From NCBI GenBank assembly GCA_963921195.1, contig OY992537.1, positions 66,394,040-66,458,039 of the forward strand: DNA of 64,000 bases. The letters run 5' to 3'. The stretch is from Pegoplata infirma. Lineage: Eukaryota > Arthropoda > Insecta > Diptera > Anthomyiidae. Shown here piece after piece: positions 43,791 to 55,425 of the stretch. The notes beneath the pieces are model-generated. The model had not been told where the DNA came from and made no database searches. It saw nothing but the letters and a program-made list of their open reading frames with translations. Every line of letters begins with the position of its first letter. Position 1 is the stretch's first letter. The position numbers and the translations under genes were made by a program.

Positions 43791-44545
43791 TATTTTAGCT
43801 CAAAGTCATGTTTTCTTAACCCGTAAACCAGGGGTAACTTTTCTAAGGGCTTGAGTTGCGGTGAATCCGAATATGTTGTCAGAATTTGCCTATCACATCA
43901 GGTTTTCGAGATATATTAGCTTGAAGTTGAAAAAAAAAACTTTTTCGCCATATTCGAGACGTTATCACTGCGATAATTAACCTTTGTTTATAAAACCTGA
44001 TATGTAGTCTGAAAGTCCTACAAATTACCTTTAAAATTAATGTTTAACCTTTGTAATATCTTGTTTCACCTCTGAGATATCTTAACCTGAAATTTGTTCT
44101 CGTTTCGTGACTCTGGATGCGTCGTATAAATTTCAACGGCAAATAGCAAATAGACAAGATATCTAAACAATCCAAAAAGCATTTTTTTTTGTTTTTTTTT
44201 TTAAATTGGTAATGAAAAATAACGTGAATATAGCGAAAACCTAAAATTTTTTAAACTTCGTGTTAAGATACATATATCAGAGAAGAAACAAGATATAACT
44301 GAAGTTAAACATTTATTTTAAAGGTATAAAGTAGAACTTTCAGACAACATATCAGGATTTATAAATAAAGGTGAACTCGAGCAGTTATGACGTCTCGAAT
44401 ATGGCAAATAAACAGGAGTTTTCCAAACTTTAAGCTAAGATATCTCAAAAACGTGATGTGATGGAGAAATTCTGAGTACAGATTCGGACTCAGAGTAGCT
44501 CAAACCCTTTGAAAAGTATATTCTAGTCCCGGGGTTTCGACCTTT
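43791..44545. mobile_element. Foldback element, about 0.75 kb
   Basis: The arms pair with many mismatches: GTCTGAAAGTCCTACAAATT near 44010 with its partner around 44330, CATATTCGAGACGTTAT at 43950 with ATAACGTC-type sequence near 44385, AACCAGGGGTAACTTTTCTA at 43827 with the CCCGGGG region at 44528. The centre is near 44190. No exact TSD found. Confidence 0.6.
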
Positions 44546-44689
44546 TTCAAATTTTGTTGGCCTGTGTAATTAAAACCATGATATTCTCATAGAATAATAA
44601 ATATAAAAAATCGTATTTCCTTTAGCTTTTACTTTTATCCATTTTTCTTTATTATTTATCTTTCTTTTATTTAGAAAAAACTTGTTGCC

Positions 44690-44750
44690 TTTTTTAAGTC
44701 CCAACCGGATTTGAACCTGGAACCTCCAGTTTATTAGTCCCACACCTAAT
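44690..44750 (-). other. tRNA-like 3' half, possible SINE remnant
   Basis: On the minus strand it reads GGAGGTTCCAGGTTCAAATC, with a B-box-like GGTTCAAATCC, then CGGTTGGGACTTAAAA. The T stem pairs poorly and no 5' half or acceptor partner is visible, so it is not a tRNA gene. Confidence 0.3.
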
Positions 44751-44774
44751 TATATATATTATGTCCTGTGGTTC

Positions 44775-45010
44775 CTATTCGGAACAAAGGGTCACAACGA
44801 ATTTATTCCATTCGGTCCGGTTTGTTGCGATTCGTTTTATCTCTCCCCAGCTTAGATCCATACGTCTTACTTCGATGTTTAGTTGTCGACGCCAGGTGTG
44901 GGATGGTCTGCCTACTCTTCTTGGTCTACCCTGTGGGTTCCAGTCAATGGCGATTTTGGCTGTGTCACCTGGGGGCCTACGCAGCGTATGACCAATCCAG
45001 CGCCATTTAC
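44775..45010 (-). pseudogene. Non-LTR retrotransposon ORF2, C-terminal remnant
   Basis: On the minus strand the frame reads KWRWIGHTLRRPPGDTAKIA, then DWNPQGRPRRVGRPSHTWRR, and ends near VTLCSE with TAG at 44775-44777. The WIGHTLR...ALDWNPQGKRRRGRP pattern is the well-known C-terminal end of ORF2 in a widespread group of animal non-LTR elements (RTE/CR1-like; exact clade unsure). A stop lies just upstream of the first tryptophan and nothing more of ORF2 is present, so it is 5'-truncated. The plus-strand open frames at 44761-45031 are shadows. Confidence 0.7.
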
Positions 45011-45611
45011 GATTTAATTACTTGCACTTAATTACTTGTTCCAAACTTTATTTTGAAAATCGTTTGTCTATTTATTACTTTTATACTACTTGTTAGATTT
45101 TGATTTTTTTTTAATAACTCGATAATATTGCCATATTCTTCTTGGAAATTGAAGAGTTAACCAGATTTAAAATTCTAACTTAATATACTGCTATTCTGAA
45201 GTTATGTAAGGACATGTCATCAAGGATTACCTACAATTTGTCAGAACCTGAAGACATTTCCCCAAGGAATCACTATGTAAATTTCCTCAGTGACACATTT
45301 TCCAACTGGGTAAGTTTTTACTCCATTTGCACAAAATAAATATGGTCAATCGTTGCTTAATCGGAATTTTTCATGTGTTTGTAATTTTTACTTTATAATG
45401 GTCACTTTGTTTTAAGTCCTTAAAAATATGTTCATACAGGGCTAAGTGTTGAAAACAGGTCAAGAACGTTAGGTATTTAAATAACAACAGCAATTTGGCC
45501 AATATTATAACAGACCAATAGAAAACTGAAAAAAATAAGGAAAGCAAAACAAATTGTAATTATTTATTTTAAGATTTTAGCTGAAAAACAAAAGTTTTGG
45601 GTCGTTGTTTT
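45011..45611. other. No recognised feature
   Basis: AT-rich, unique-looking DNA between the LINE fragment and a decayed mini-me. Confidence 0.4.
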
Positions 45612-45790
45612 TATACTCTCCAACCACAATTTGGCGGTATACAAACTTTATCATTCCGTTTGTAAGGCATTATTCTAAAACATTTTATATGAATTCCGAA
45701 CCCAAAGAGCTAGACCCCTTAAGTGTGGCACGAATATGTCTTATGGTCATAGAGTCGTTAAAATCGGAACAGGGGAAAAATTTTCAAATG
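45612..45790 (+). mobile_element. mini-me type repeat, decayed fragment
   Basis: TATACTCTCCAACCACAATT, CATTCCGTTTGTAAGGCA, then directly GAGCTAGACCCCTTAAG. The core and GTCY array have been deleted. Same subfamily as 33903-34275. Confidence 0.6.
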
Positions 45791-45794
45791 CAAG

Positions 45795-47060
45795 AATGGG
45801 GAAATTTCCCCCCCCCCCCCCCTCCAAACCGATTTCGAAAAAGAAAAAAAAAAAAAAAGAAAAAAAAAGGAAGAGAAGAGAAGAAAAATGAAAAAGGAAG
45901 ATAAGAAAGGGAAAAAAGAAAGAAAAAAAAGAGAAAAAAATTCCTTCACATCCCAGCAAAAATTGACATTACTAGTAATGGGTTTTGTAATCCGAAACAG
46001 ATGTTAATAAGTAGTTACTTATTGAATGAAACACTAATTATTTTAACAAGGGCGTGAGACAAAAATAAGTAGTGAAGAGTATGGAGATAAATAAGTAGTT
46101 ACTGACTCGGATTACTAATAAGGAGTAAAAACCCATTACCAATAAGAAGTAAAGTAATTAGTTAATTAAAACATTTAAAATTTAACTTGTTTTTACTAAA
46201 ACTTAAAAAATACGTAATTTTTATTAAGTTTTTAATTACTTTTTAAGTTAATTGATGTTTTAAGGTTAAAAAATGCAAGTGCAAGGGGATATTATTACTT
46301 AGAAGTGCTTTGTTAACATATTACTAAAAAGTAGTTACTTTTGGGCTAAAAATAATGTTAATGGTAATGGGTACTCATTATAAATAATGTGCTTGGTAAT
46401 GATTACTTTTCACAACTCATTACCATGTTTTTGCTGGGATTGTACAAAAATATCCAGAATCTAAAAAAAAATTTTGGTTTTTGTCTGAGAACCTCAAAAA
46501 TTTTCTTGGGGAAAAATGTTTTGACTTTAATAAACTATCTATACCAAAAATATTAATGATTTTTTAATAGCTTATTTAAATCGGAGAGTATTTTCGGAAG
46601 TAATATAACAGAATCTGAACTCTTTCACAGATTTTTTATTGAGAATCTGAAATTTTTTTTTAAATGAAAAATTGTCTTTTTTTTAGAATGTAAAAAATGT
46701 TTCTAAGTAAAAATCGGTGAATTTAAAAACTTTGTTACGAAAAATGTTTAAGTTTGGAGTATGCCTTGGAGTCTTCCCTAAAAAAATATGATTCAGATAT
46801 TGAAAACATTTTTTTTAGAATCTGATTTTCTCCATGCTGTATTAGAATCCGATAGGTTTTTTTGAGTTTGTTTGCCTAAGAATCAGAAATATTTCTGAAG
46901 AATTTTTTTAAATTCTTAAAACTATTTAATAATAAAAGACTTTTTAATAGCAAAAATGTTGAAGGTTGAAAGTTTTTTTATTAAAAAAAAGTCTCATAAT
47001 CCCAACATTTTTTTAAAGCAACAAAATAAATATTTTAATGATAAGAGTGATTTTTTTTGA
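45795..47060 (-). mobile_element. hAT-like satellite element, decayed, minus orientation
   Basis: Starts with GGGGAAATTTCCCCCCCC and CGATTTCGAAAAAG, the complement of the right end of the element at 25412-27715, followed by a purine-rich tract (complement of its pyrimidine tract) and, after the MITE at 45952-46438, by very decayed satellite (46440-47060, AATCTGAAA/AATCAGAAA phrases). No terminal CAG end or TSD. Confidence 0.5.
45952..46438. mobile_element. CCCAGCAAAAA-ended MITE
   Basis: Ends CCCAGCAAAAATTGAC and CATGTTTTTGCTGGG, flanked by AT on both sides. The interior is rich in AATAAGTAGTTACT and GGTAATGGGT phrases. Related to 56186-56628 and the fragment at 1415. Confidence 0.75.
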
Positions 47061-47609
47061 ACCAGTTCCGAAATTGTTTATTTAACACTAGTTTGCAAAT
47101 TAAATAAAATTTTGCGATTAACGACATTGTACTGAATCCGAAAATGAAGTCCAAAGGTTCAAAAGCAAAACAGTTTTTAAGATATTGCTAACTTTTTAAA
47201 TTTTTTAAAAGGGGATTTTACTTAAATATAAATATCTTCAGACCAAATCAGTGGATTTAAATTTTCTGATTATCGCGTATTTTTTAACATGATTACCGCT
47301 ATTCATCGATATATTAATAAATTTGCTAAAATTTATTAGAAATTTGGAAAAAAAAAGTAAACTCTATTGTAAATTTCATAGAGAATTTCATAGAATTTTC
47401 TTTTTTTACTTCATTTCTCTGTTTACAGTTCAATTCTAATGATCATTACATGCATGTTACTTTTATAATTTTCAACAGATTTTTTTAAAAAACTACTTAA
47501 TTCCTTTGTATTAAAAAAACTGTATTTAAAAAAAAAACTTGAACTGTAAACAAAGAAATTAATTTTAAAAACATTTTCTTTGTGAAAATTTCCGATATTT
47601 TTTTTGTGT

Positions 47610-47832
47610 TCTAGATTTCACATCCGAAATTTATTTTTTCGGTTTGTTTCACAAAAAAAAAAATTGGTGAAAGTAAAACGAATGCACCCTATTCCTTTAA
47701 ATTTGTTAAATTTTAATTAATTAATTTCAACTTCAAATGAAAACGTGATCAACAAAACACTAAACTTGATTTCATGTGATTCGGAAATTTTCATGTGAAT
47801 TGACAAGTTGTGAGAGACAGAACAGAGGCCTT
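47610..47832. mobile_element. GGCC-ended MITE, partial copy 2
   Basis: TTCTAGATTTCACATCCGAA, then GTGAAAGTAAAACGAATGCA, and ends ACAGAACAGAGGCC. Close to 26290-26516 but the left end is missing. Confidence 0.6.
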
Positions 47833-48439
47833 AAATTTACTTTTTTCCACATTTCGGTAAAATTGAAGCAAAATCGTCTATATGTCGATTAATAGTTTCT
47901 AAGCCAATAATCAGATTGAAAAAGACTGCACATAAAATTGATAAAGCATTTAATTACCTTTAATTTAAAACCAAAAAATAATAAATACACCGATTTGGTG
48001 CAGAGATATTTTTGTTTAAGTAAAATCATTTTTTTAAAAAGTTGAAAATTTGAAAAGTTTGCAAAAACTCGAAAACTGTTCTACTTTTGAAACTTTGTAC
48101 TGCATTTTCGGATTCTGTGCTAGATTTTACATGAAAAATTAATGCAAAATCTCATGGATCAAAATCTCTGTAAACTAGTGTAAGAGTTCTGGAACGAGTT
48201 TAAAACAGTTGTGTCTTAAATTTTAGTTATGAAACATATCTGTACCTGATCTACAGAAGTGAACAGAAAAACCTTTAATTGGTAATGGCTATGTAATGCA
48301 TTACCATGTAGTGCATAGCCAAATAATTTGCAAGAAAAATAATAAAATGTAATGCACATGGTAAGCGGTAGTGAAAAAGTAATGCAAAAAAAGTAAACAG
48401 AGCTTGAGTTAAAAAAAAAATTTTTTATATATTTTCTTA
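47833..48439. other. No recognised feature
   Basis: AT-rich; 48290-48390 has GGTAATGGCTATGTAATGCA-type phrases similar to the interior of the CCCAGCAAAA MITEs. Confidence 0.4.
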
Positions 48440-48510
48440 AGCTGTTTTACATGTTAGAGGGTATCATAGATTCGGCACAGTGGAAGTTAACATTCTTAAT
48501 TGTTTTATAA
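48440..48510 (+). mobile_element. mini-me type repeat, decayed 3' end
   Basis: GTTAGAGGGTATCATAGATT, TCGGCACAGTGGAAGTTAAC and a weak CTTAATTGTTTT, the usual 3' end order. Nothing upstream is recognisable. Confidence 0.5.
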
Positions 48511-49376
48511 TGTTTTGTTTAAATATTTAAAAAATTTTCTTAGTACACAAAAAAATATTTTTAACTAATTATTGTATTACCATAAGTATTATAATTAATC
48601 TATTTGTAGTTATTTTTATAAAAAAATGGAAAACCCTAAATTTCTATAAAGTTTCTAAAATAGTACAATATAGAATTTCATTAAAATTTAAAAAACAATT
48701 AAATTTCTACACCATTTAATTCAACACTTGAATGAAAAAACATTCTAACCCTTTTAAGAAATGAGAAAAAAAAAATAATACAAAAAAAAAACAAATGAAT
48801 TTACGCATTACTTGACACACGCCTAAAAGTATACACTGCAAGTGACATTTATTTCAAACCCACAAAATAAGGGAGAGAAATAGAAAAAAATTTACCCAAA
48901 CAAATTTATAAAATGGACCACAAAGATTTTATATTTATAAGCCAATCAACATTAAACAAAATAAAAAGTCAGTCACAGCTATAACGGAAAGATTCTTTAA
49001 ATAATATGACATTTTTTAAGTCTGTTTTAGATTTTTTAAGTTTAAAAATTGATTTTTCTGGTATTAAAGAGTTTATATAAAGGAATGAAGTATATTTTAA
49101 AGTTTGCCGGTTACTACAGTACTTTTAAGTTGAATATATACTTCATGCCACTTAGACACTTAGGATCTTTTAACATGATAATGTTCTCAGCAAAAACCTG
49201 GTAATGACTATGGCATTACATCTGATTTTTGAAAATGTTTGTACTCTTTGAGTTTATTAAAATTTTTTTCTGAAAATCATTTATCGATTCTACAAACTTT
49301 TTTCCCAGCAAGATCGAGGGATTATGGTTATAACTATTTTTTTTTTCGAATTAAAAATTATTGCAGTTTTAACATG
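48511..49376. other. No recognised feature
   Basis: AT-rich, unique-looking. Two short pieces (49185-49215 with CAGCAAAAACCTGGTAATGA, and 49222-49330) resemble the CCCAGCAAAA family and 60250-60360. Confidence 0.4.
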
Positions 49377-49600
49377 ATAATGTTTTTAAGCTGGTGTCTA
49401 ATTTTAAAAAAGTTGCAGGACGCCATCTCAGTTTGACTATATAAGCTAACAATTAAGGAAAAAGAAAACAAGAACTACTATTTTCATTTTCTTAAAACCA
49501 AAAATTTTAATAACTTGGGTTTGTAACTTGGATAATAATTCACCTCGTGGTGAATAAAACCGGTTTTCACCAGCTGGTGAATAAAAAGTAACATAATTTT
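49377..49600. repeat. Dispersed repeat: empty site of the 31747 foldback
   Basis: Close copy of 31590-31746 joined directly to 33630-33700, with CTTGGATAATAATTCACCTC across the junction. It is the uninterrupted version of the site. Confidence 0.8.
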
Positions 49601-49848
49601 TTTTTAACAAAAAAAAAAAAATTTCATAACATCAAACATCAAACCAGACATAATATTTGATATATTTCACAGGTTATTTCAGAAATACTATTATGAAGGT
49701 CCGAAATCTGTTTTCCAACAAAAATAACACTTTTAAAGCAAAAATTGTATATACTAAATCACCATCGGTAATTATTAATATATGTGTTGCTGTTATTTTA
49801 CAATAACAACAGTACCTAACCTAGAATAAAACTCTAATCGAATATATA
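49601..49848. other. No recognised feature
   Basis: AT-rich sequence before the retroelement-like unit. Confidence 0.4.
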
Positions 49849-51742
49849 TACACTAGCAGGCCCGCCCGGAACTTTGTTACCTGAAATATTAAATACCGTA
49901 TTAAAGAAGGATCTGGATTAGAGTCCCCATTTCTTAAATTCTCCCATACATTATTAAATTTTTATTATAAAATTAAAACAGCCCCGTTCGTTTTGGTAAA
50001 AAATTATCTAGAACATTTTCGGGCCTTATATCGTAATTATTGAAATCATTTCATTCCCCGTTTCATTCCATTTCGTTCCCCGTTCTATTCCATTTTGTTC
50101 CCTGTTCTATTCATTTCAGTTTCAATTCATTTCGTTCCATATAGGCTTCATTATGTATAACACGTGTTAAAAAAATAAAAACATTTTAGGGTCGTTATCT
50201 CAATTGATATAAAAAGTACCATATTGTTTACCCTTTTTACCCTTAAAAATTTTAATCAAAATATGTTCTTCTCTTCGTTGTTCATTCTGCTGGAGGATTT
50301 CAGGGGATAATAAAAGTACCACAGTACAATAAGTTACCATTAAAATCTAAATTTCCGGAAAGCATTTTTTAGAATGATTTTTTGGCCTAAAGGATCCCAC
50401 ATTTGAAGTTCAAGTTTCTATGACCAATATTTTAGGAGATAGGTTAAAAAGTTCGCTACTTTTCACCTATTTGCTCCATTAAAATCGGAATTTCCAAAAA
50501 GGGCATTTTTCAAAATGTTTAGAAATCGGATGAGTGGTTTGGGAAGTTTTAAAATTTTTCGTCTTTTGACCCAAAGTGATCCTTAAAATGGGTGCGGTCA
50601 ATGAAACTTACCCTAACTCACCCTGAAGGAGAATTCTAAATATTGGTGAAATAATTTTTGAAACCTCATAAAAAGTTTCGTATATTTTAAAATTTTACGT
50701 CGATAAACCTTAGCCTATGTCGAACCTGAAGGACCATTCTTAATATTGGAGAAAACATTTTTTAAAATCGAATGAGCAGTTTCGAAGATTTTGGAATTTT
50801 TCTGGCCACAACTGAGAAATGTCCACCCTAAAGGACCATTTCTTAAAATATATTGGTGATAAAATTTTTGAAATCGGATGAGTAGTTTCATCATATTTAA
50901 AATTTACGTTTTTTTGTCAAAACTGGGCGTAGAAATGGTCGTGGTCAATGAAACCCAGCACATTTTGCCACTCTGAATAAACCTTTCAAGCATTGATGGA
51001 AACATTTTGGAAATCGGATGAGTAATTTTGAAGATCGATGGTCGATGATTCCTAGCCTATATCCACCCTGGAGGAGTACTCCAAATATTGGTGAACACAT
51101 TTTTGAAATCGGATGAATAGTTTCGTAGATATTTACATTTTAAGTTTTTTTGCCAAAAGTGGGCGTAGAATTGGGTGCGGTCGATGAAACCAAACATATT
51201 TCCATTATGAAGGACCATTCCAAGTATATATTGGTGAAAAAAATTTTGAAATCGGTTTAGTAGTTTTGGAGATTTTTAAATTTTACGTTTTTTGGCAAAA
51301 AGTTGGCGTATAAGTGGGCGTGGTCGATGAATCCTAGCCTATATCCATCCTGGAGGAACACTTTAAATATTGGTGAAAACATTTTTGAAATCGGATGAGT
51401 AGTTTCATAGATATTTAAATTTCAAGTTTTTTTGCCAATAGTGGGCGTAGATGTAGGCGTGGTCGATGAAACCAAGCATATTTCCATCATGAAGGACCAT
51501 TCCATGTATATATTGGTGAACAAATTTTTGAAATCGGTTTAGTAGTTTTGGAAATTTTTAAATTTTACGTTTTTTTGGCAAAAAGCGGGCGTAGAAGTGG
51601 GCTTGGTCGATGAAACCTAGCCTATGTCCGTCCCGGAGGAACACTCTAAACATAGCTGAAAACTTTTTTGAAATCGGATGAGTAGTTCCGGAGATTACTT
51701 TCTACAAACAAACAAACAAACATTACCTCTTTATAATATTAG
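49849..51742 (+). mobile_element. Retroelement-like unit with 141-bp internal repeats
   Basis: Begins CACTAGCAGGCCCGCCCGGA and ends ACAAACAAACAAACATTACC, then TTTATAATATTAGTATAGAT. The ACAAACAAACAAAC ... TTTATAATATTAGTATAGAT ending is a familiar 3' end of insect interspersed elements (established knowledge; exact family unsure). From about 50500 it is a tandem array of units with the phrase TTTTTGAAATCGGATGAGTA and GGGCGTGGTCGATGAAACC. No long open frame. Confidence 0.65.
50600..51690 (+). repeat. About 141-bp tandem array with alternating subtypes
   Basis: The phrase ATATTGGTGAA occurs at about 51087, 51229, 51368 and 51509, with a variant at 51651, spaced 139-142 bases. Units alternate between a GATGAGTAGTTTCATAGATA type and a GTTTAGTAGTTTTGGA type, giving a dimer of about 281 bases. 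Earlier units (50640, 50733, 50852, 50990) are shorter and more diverged. Confidence 0.75.
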
Positions 51743-52542
51743 TATAGATATAGATATAGATATAGATATAGATATAGATATAGATATAGATATAGATATA
51801 GATATAGATATAGATATAGATATAGATATAGATATAGATATAGATATAGATATAGATATAGATATAGATATAGATATAGATATAGATATAGATATAGATA
51901 TAGATATAGATATAGATATAGATATAGATATAGATATAGATATAGATATAGATATAGATATAGATATAGATATAGATATAGATATAGATATAGATATAGA
52001 TATAGATATAGATATAGATATAGATATAGATATAGATATAGATATAGATATAGATATAGATATAGATATAGATATAGATATAGATATAGATATAGATATA
52101 GATATAGATATAGATATAGATATAGATATAGATATAGATATAGATATAGATATAGATATAGATATAGATATAGATATAGATATAGATATAGATATAGATA
52201 TAGATATAGATATAGATATAGATATAGATATAGATATAGATATAGATATAGATATAGATATAGATATAGATATAGATATAGATATAGATATAGATATAGA
52301 TATAGATATAGATATAGATATAGATATAGATATAGATATAGATATAGATATAGATATAGATATAGATATAGATATAGATATAGATATAGATATAGATATA
52401 GATATAGATATAGATATAGATATAGATATAGATATAGATATAGATATAGATATAGATATAGATATAGATATAGATATAGATATAGATATAGATATAGATA
52501 TAGATATAGATATAGATATAGATAAGATATAGATATAGATAT
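51743..52542. repeat. Giant TATAGA hexanucleotide microsatellite
   Basis: About 130 uninterrupted copies of the hexamer from 51743 to 52524, then one break (GATAAGATAT) and a few more copies to 52542. It extends the TATAGAT end of the preceding element. The three long open frames here (Ile-Asp, Ile-Ser and Tyr-Leu repeats) are artefacts of a 6-base period without stops. Confidence 0.95.
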
Positions 52543-52712
52543 ATGTATAAAGGCCGAATAAATACATTTTATTTTTATGTACCTTTTGGTACTAAACTTT
52601 TTTTTCATTAAATTTTTTTTTGGGTTCATTAAATTTTTTTTTAACATAATTTCGTTTTTTGTGAAAAAAAAATATTTTTTTTTTATCAAAACTACTTTTT
52701 CACCAAGTCTAA
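52543..52712. repeat. T-rich repeat tail
   Basis: TTTTTTTTCATTAAATTTTT and similar phrases, then CTACTTTTTCACCAAGTCTA. Same as 37575-37630 and 60755-60785 without the next element. Confidence 0.5.
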
Positions 52713-52972
52713 CCCAGTTGGCAAAATAAAATCACACCTGACGTACTGCTGACTCTCCCTTTATGAAATCGCTGACATCTTCATACAATTTTTCAAAATA
52801 TCATCAATAACATGTCCACCAGTATCGGTGGCCACTAAGAATTTGTTTAAAGAACCGCTGACCAACTGATGGCATGTCATTGATGATATTGTGAAAAATT
52901 GTATGAAGATGTCAGCAATTCTATAAAGGGAGAGTAAGCAGTATGTCAAGTGTGATTTTTTTGCCGACTGGG
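52713..52972. mobile_element. Foldback MITE, 260 bp
   Basis: Ends CCCAGTTGGCAAAATAAAAT and TTTTTTTGCCGACTGGG. Pairing continues inward for about 100 bases (CTGACGTACTGCTGACTCTC with GAGAGTAAGCAGTATGTCAA). AA flanks on both sides. The related site at 60776-60800 (AAGTCTAAACTTCTT) lacks it. The open frame at 52761-53105 is an artefact of it. Confidence 0.75.
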
Positions 52973-53189
52973 AAGCTTTTCGCATAAAAATTTTCCATTT
53001 GTTTATCAAATGTACATAAAACAAGTAAGAGTGGTATATTCTTTGGTGCCGAATCTTGTATACTCTCCAAAATGTAAAATTTTTTGCACTTATTTTTGCA
53101 CTCACTTACGAAATGTACAGCTCTTTTGGTTTTTTAATGGGGTCCTCGACTGATATTTCAATTCGTTTTGCATGGAATAGCAAAGTAAT
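52973..53189 (-). repeat. mini-me-like end and dispersed repeat
   Basis: ACAAGTAAGAGTGGTATATT, TCTTTGGTGCCGAATCTTGT and ATACTCTCC form an inverted mini-me-type 3' end (about 53020-53070). It is followed by the GGGGTCCTCGACTGATATTT repeat (53138-53189), which continues after the next element at 54093. Confidence 0.5.
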
Positions 53190-53191
53190 GT

Positions 53192-54090
53192 CCCGAGTAA
53201 AAATAATTTAATATGATCTTATATACTTTATATAGTCATATTATTTGATATATGATCATGTGTGACACTATGTGTTGCAAGATAAATTTATATAATAAAT
53301 TTTGATGTGGGATTTTTTAAGATATCGCCATACATAACTATATGTTGTAACATCTGGTCCCATGCATCATTTTAAATTTCTAAGTGTTTTATATAAAATT
53401 TTATATGCCTCCATTATTTTTTAATTTTTTTAAGTGTTTTCCAAGAACATATTTTTATCGCAAATATTTTCAAAGTGTTTTATATAAAATTTCATATGAC
53501 TTCATATTTTTATTTTTCTAAGATTTTTCCAAGCACTACTTTTTTATCACGAATATTTTCTAAGTGTTTTATATAAAATTTTATATGACTCCATCTTTAA
53601 AATTTTTTCTAAGTTTTTTTTCAAGGAACGTTTTTTTTATCGCAAATATTTTCTAAGTGTTTTATATAAAATTTTATATAACTCCATTTTTTTAAATTTT
53701 TCTAAGTTTTTTCCAAGGACAAATTTTTTTAAAATATTTTCTAAGTGTTTTATATAAAATTTAACATGACTCCATTTTTTGAAATTTTTCTAAGTTTTTT
53801 TCAAAGAACAACTTATTTTTATTATTTTAATTTTTCAACTTTTTATTAAAAACAAAAAAAAAACATCCGATTTATAAAATTGTATAAATTTTAATATAAT
53901 TGGATATAATTTTATATCATTGGATTAGACCAAAACTCGTATCAAAGTCGATATAAAGTTATATAAACTGATATTATTAGATATTATTCGATCAAATCTT
54001 ATGAAACCATTTTTCGTATAAGATTATATCAAAATAGACACGAACCCATATTAAATTATATATTGTGTCATATCAATTTTTTTACTCGGG
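53192..54090. mobile_element. CCCGAGTAAAAA-ended MITE, copy 2, with 88-bp array
   Basis: Ends CCCGAGTAAAAATAATTTAA and TTTTTTTACTCGGG, flanked by GT on both sides (53190-53191, 54091-54092). Five tandem units of about 88-92 bases, each with AAGTGTTTTATATAAAATTT, lie at 53385-53790; copy 1 has about four. The interior otherwise follows copy 1 closely (ATCCGATTTATAAAATTGTA and following). Confidence 0.8.
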
Positions 54091-54092
54091 GT

Positions 54093-54249
54093 AACATTTT
54101 TTTCTAAAAAAACTTTGCTTTGGCAAGTACACCCAAATCTTCCGCAAAACATTATCATGATTTAATGTTTTGGGCAAGAGTACAAAATTCGCAGCCATTT
54201 TTCAATCTTTATATCAGATTCATTGATCCAATCGCTTACCCTGCAAATT
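54093..54249. repeat. Dispersed repeat, right part
   Basis: Continues the repeat cut at 53191: AAAACATTATCATGATTTAA, TGTTTTGGGCAAGAGTACAA. It supplies the empty site for the MITE at 9213-9626. Confidence 0.6.
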
Positions 54250-54480
54250 TTTTTCATATAAACTTATACTCTTTTGCAATTCCGTAGGGGGCTGCGATAC
54301 AAAATGGCATTTCCTAAGATTTGTTCTATTTTTATAAAATTTGCTCCCACTGTAATTTGGAGCCCTCTTACGAATAGGAGATAGCGGATAAGTATATTCT
54401 GAAAAAATGTTTTGGGTAAAAATTAAGTGTGGTCGGTCTCAATATTGAACCCGGACCGGTAGTGGCAGATTAAATAAAAG
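54250..54480. repeat. Foldback arm fragment
   Basis: AAAATTTGCTCCCACTGTAA, GAATAGGAGATAGCGGATAA, AATTAAGTGTGGTCGGTCTC and GGACCGGTAGTGGCAGATT correspond to one to two arm units of the 2593-5908 element, in the right-arm orientation, AT-decayed. Confidence 0.6.
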
Positions 54481-55078
54481 AAAAATTTAAATTCTATGGC
54501 AAATTTCTATAATTTATTATTGTATTTCTGTACTTAAAGTTTCTGCCTGATTTATTACGAAGAAAATAAGATACGGAAATCCATTGCATTCAATTCCAAC
54601 AGTTCTAAATTCAAATAAAGCTAATTTATTTCATTGATTATCTACGTTATCTTAAAAGCTAATTTTGTATTCAATACTCTATTACACCCATTTTCTTCAT
54701 TATATAAAGTACAATAACCTATTTCAATAAGAGGTCACGTGCTTTAAATTACAACATTTGACATGTAATTGGCAGGAGACAAGTAAGGTGAACAAAAAAA
54801 AAAATAATGCATATCAATTTTACATTTTCAATATTGAACATTAAATAACATTTGACATTTTCAATGACACAAATTTCAAACACTGACATTAAGATGAGAA
54901 GTAAAAAATGACCTAATGAAAAATAAAAATTATTTACATGCAAAAAACATGTAAATTGTTTATATTTTGTCAAAATTTTTAATTAATTTTGTATTATTGT
55001 AAACTAAAAATCCGAAATTTAAAGCAAAACAACCATGTTATTATGAAATGTTTACTAACAAATCAGTTGATTTTACTA
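54481..55078. other. No recognised feature
   Basis: AT-rich, unique-looking DNA. The open frame at 54749-54973 has no domain. Confidence 0.4.
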
Positions 55079-55290
55079 TATGTATATGGGGAATTTTATG
55101 CCAAATCGGACACTTTGAATTTTTTTTCCCCCAATTTGTTTACAGTTTTTCTCAATTTGCTTACAGTTTTTATTACCATTCGAAAACTCATATCTGGTAA
55201 ATTTTACGAATTTTTTATGACCTATTCAAAAGAAATCAAGTTTTCAAAAAATCGAAGCTTGTTTCTTTACTTTTTTTAATTTAATATCAA
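55079..55290. repeat. ATTCCATGCCAAATCGGACA-type end, copy
   Basis: TATATGGGGAATTTTATGCC, AAATCGGACACTTTGAAT, then TTTACAGTTTTTATTACC and CGAAAACTCATATCTGGTAA. Same start as the arms at 14635 and 59918; an inverted copy lies at about 59064-59098. The 55079 and 59064 pieces could be the two ends of one old element around 55290-59060, but this is unproven. Confidence 0.45.
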
Positions 55291-55425
55291 TTAAATTTTT
55301 AATTAATATAATTAATTGTTTAATCAAAATTTTAACTTTTTTAATTAACATTTTAATTGTTTGTTTAATTTAATATTAATTAAATATTTAATTAATTGTT
55401 TAATTAAAATTTTAGCTTTATTTAT

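Noticed and set aside
44690..44750. Possible tRNA gene
   Set aside because: Only a 3' half with poor T-stem pairing; no 5' half.
45605..45959. Lysine-rich plus-strand frame and phenylalanine-rich minus-strand frames
   Set aside because: Both come from the purine-rich tract next to the C run at the end of a decayed hAT-like element; the same applies to 27533-27772 and 63324-63665.
51678..52689. Three open frames of 278-316 residues (Ile-Asp, Ile-Ser and Tyr-Leu repeats)
   Set aside because: They are readings of the TATAGA hexanucleotide array, whose 6-base period contains no stop in these frames.
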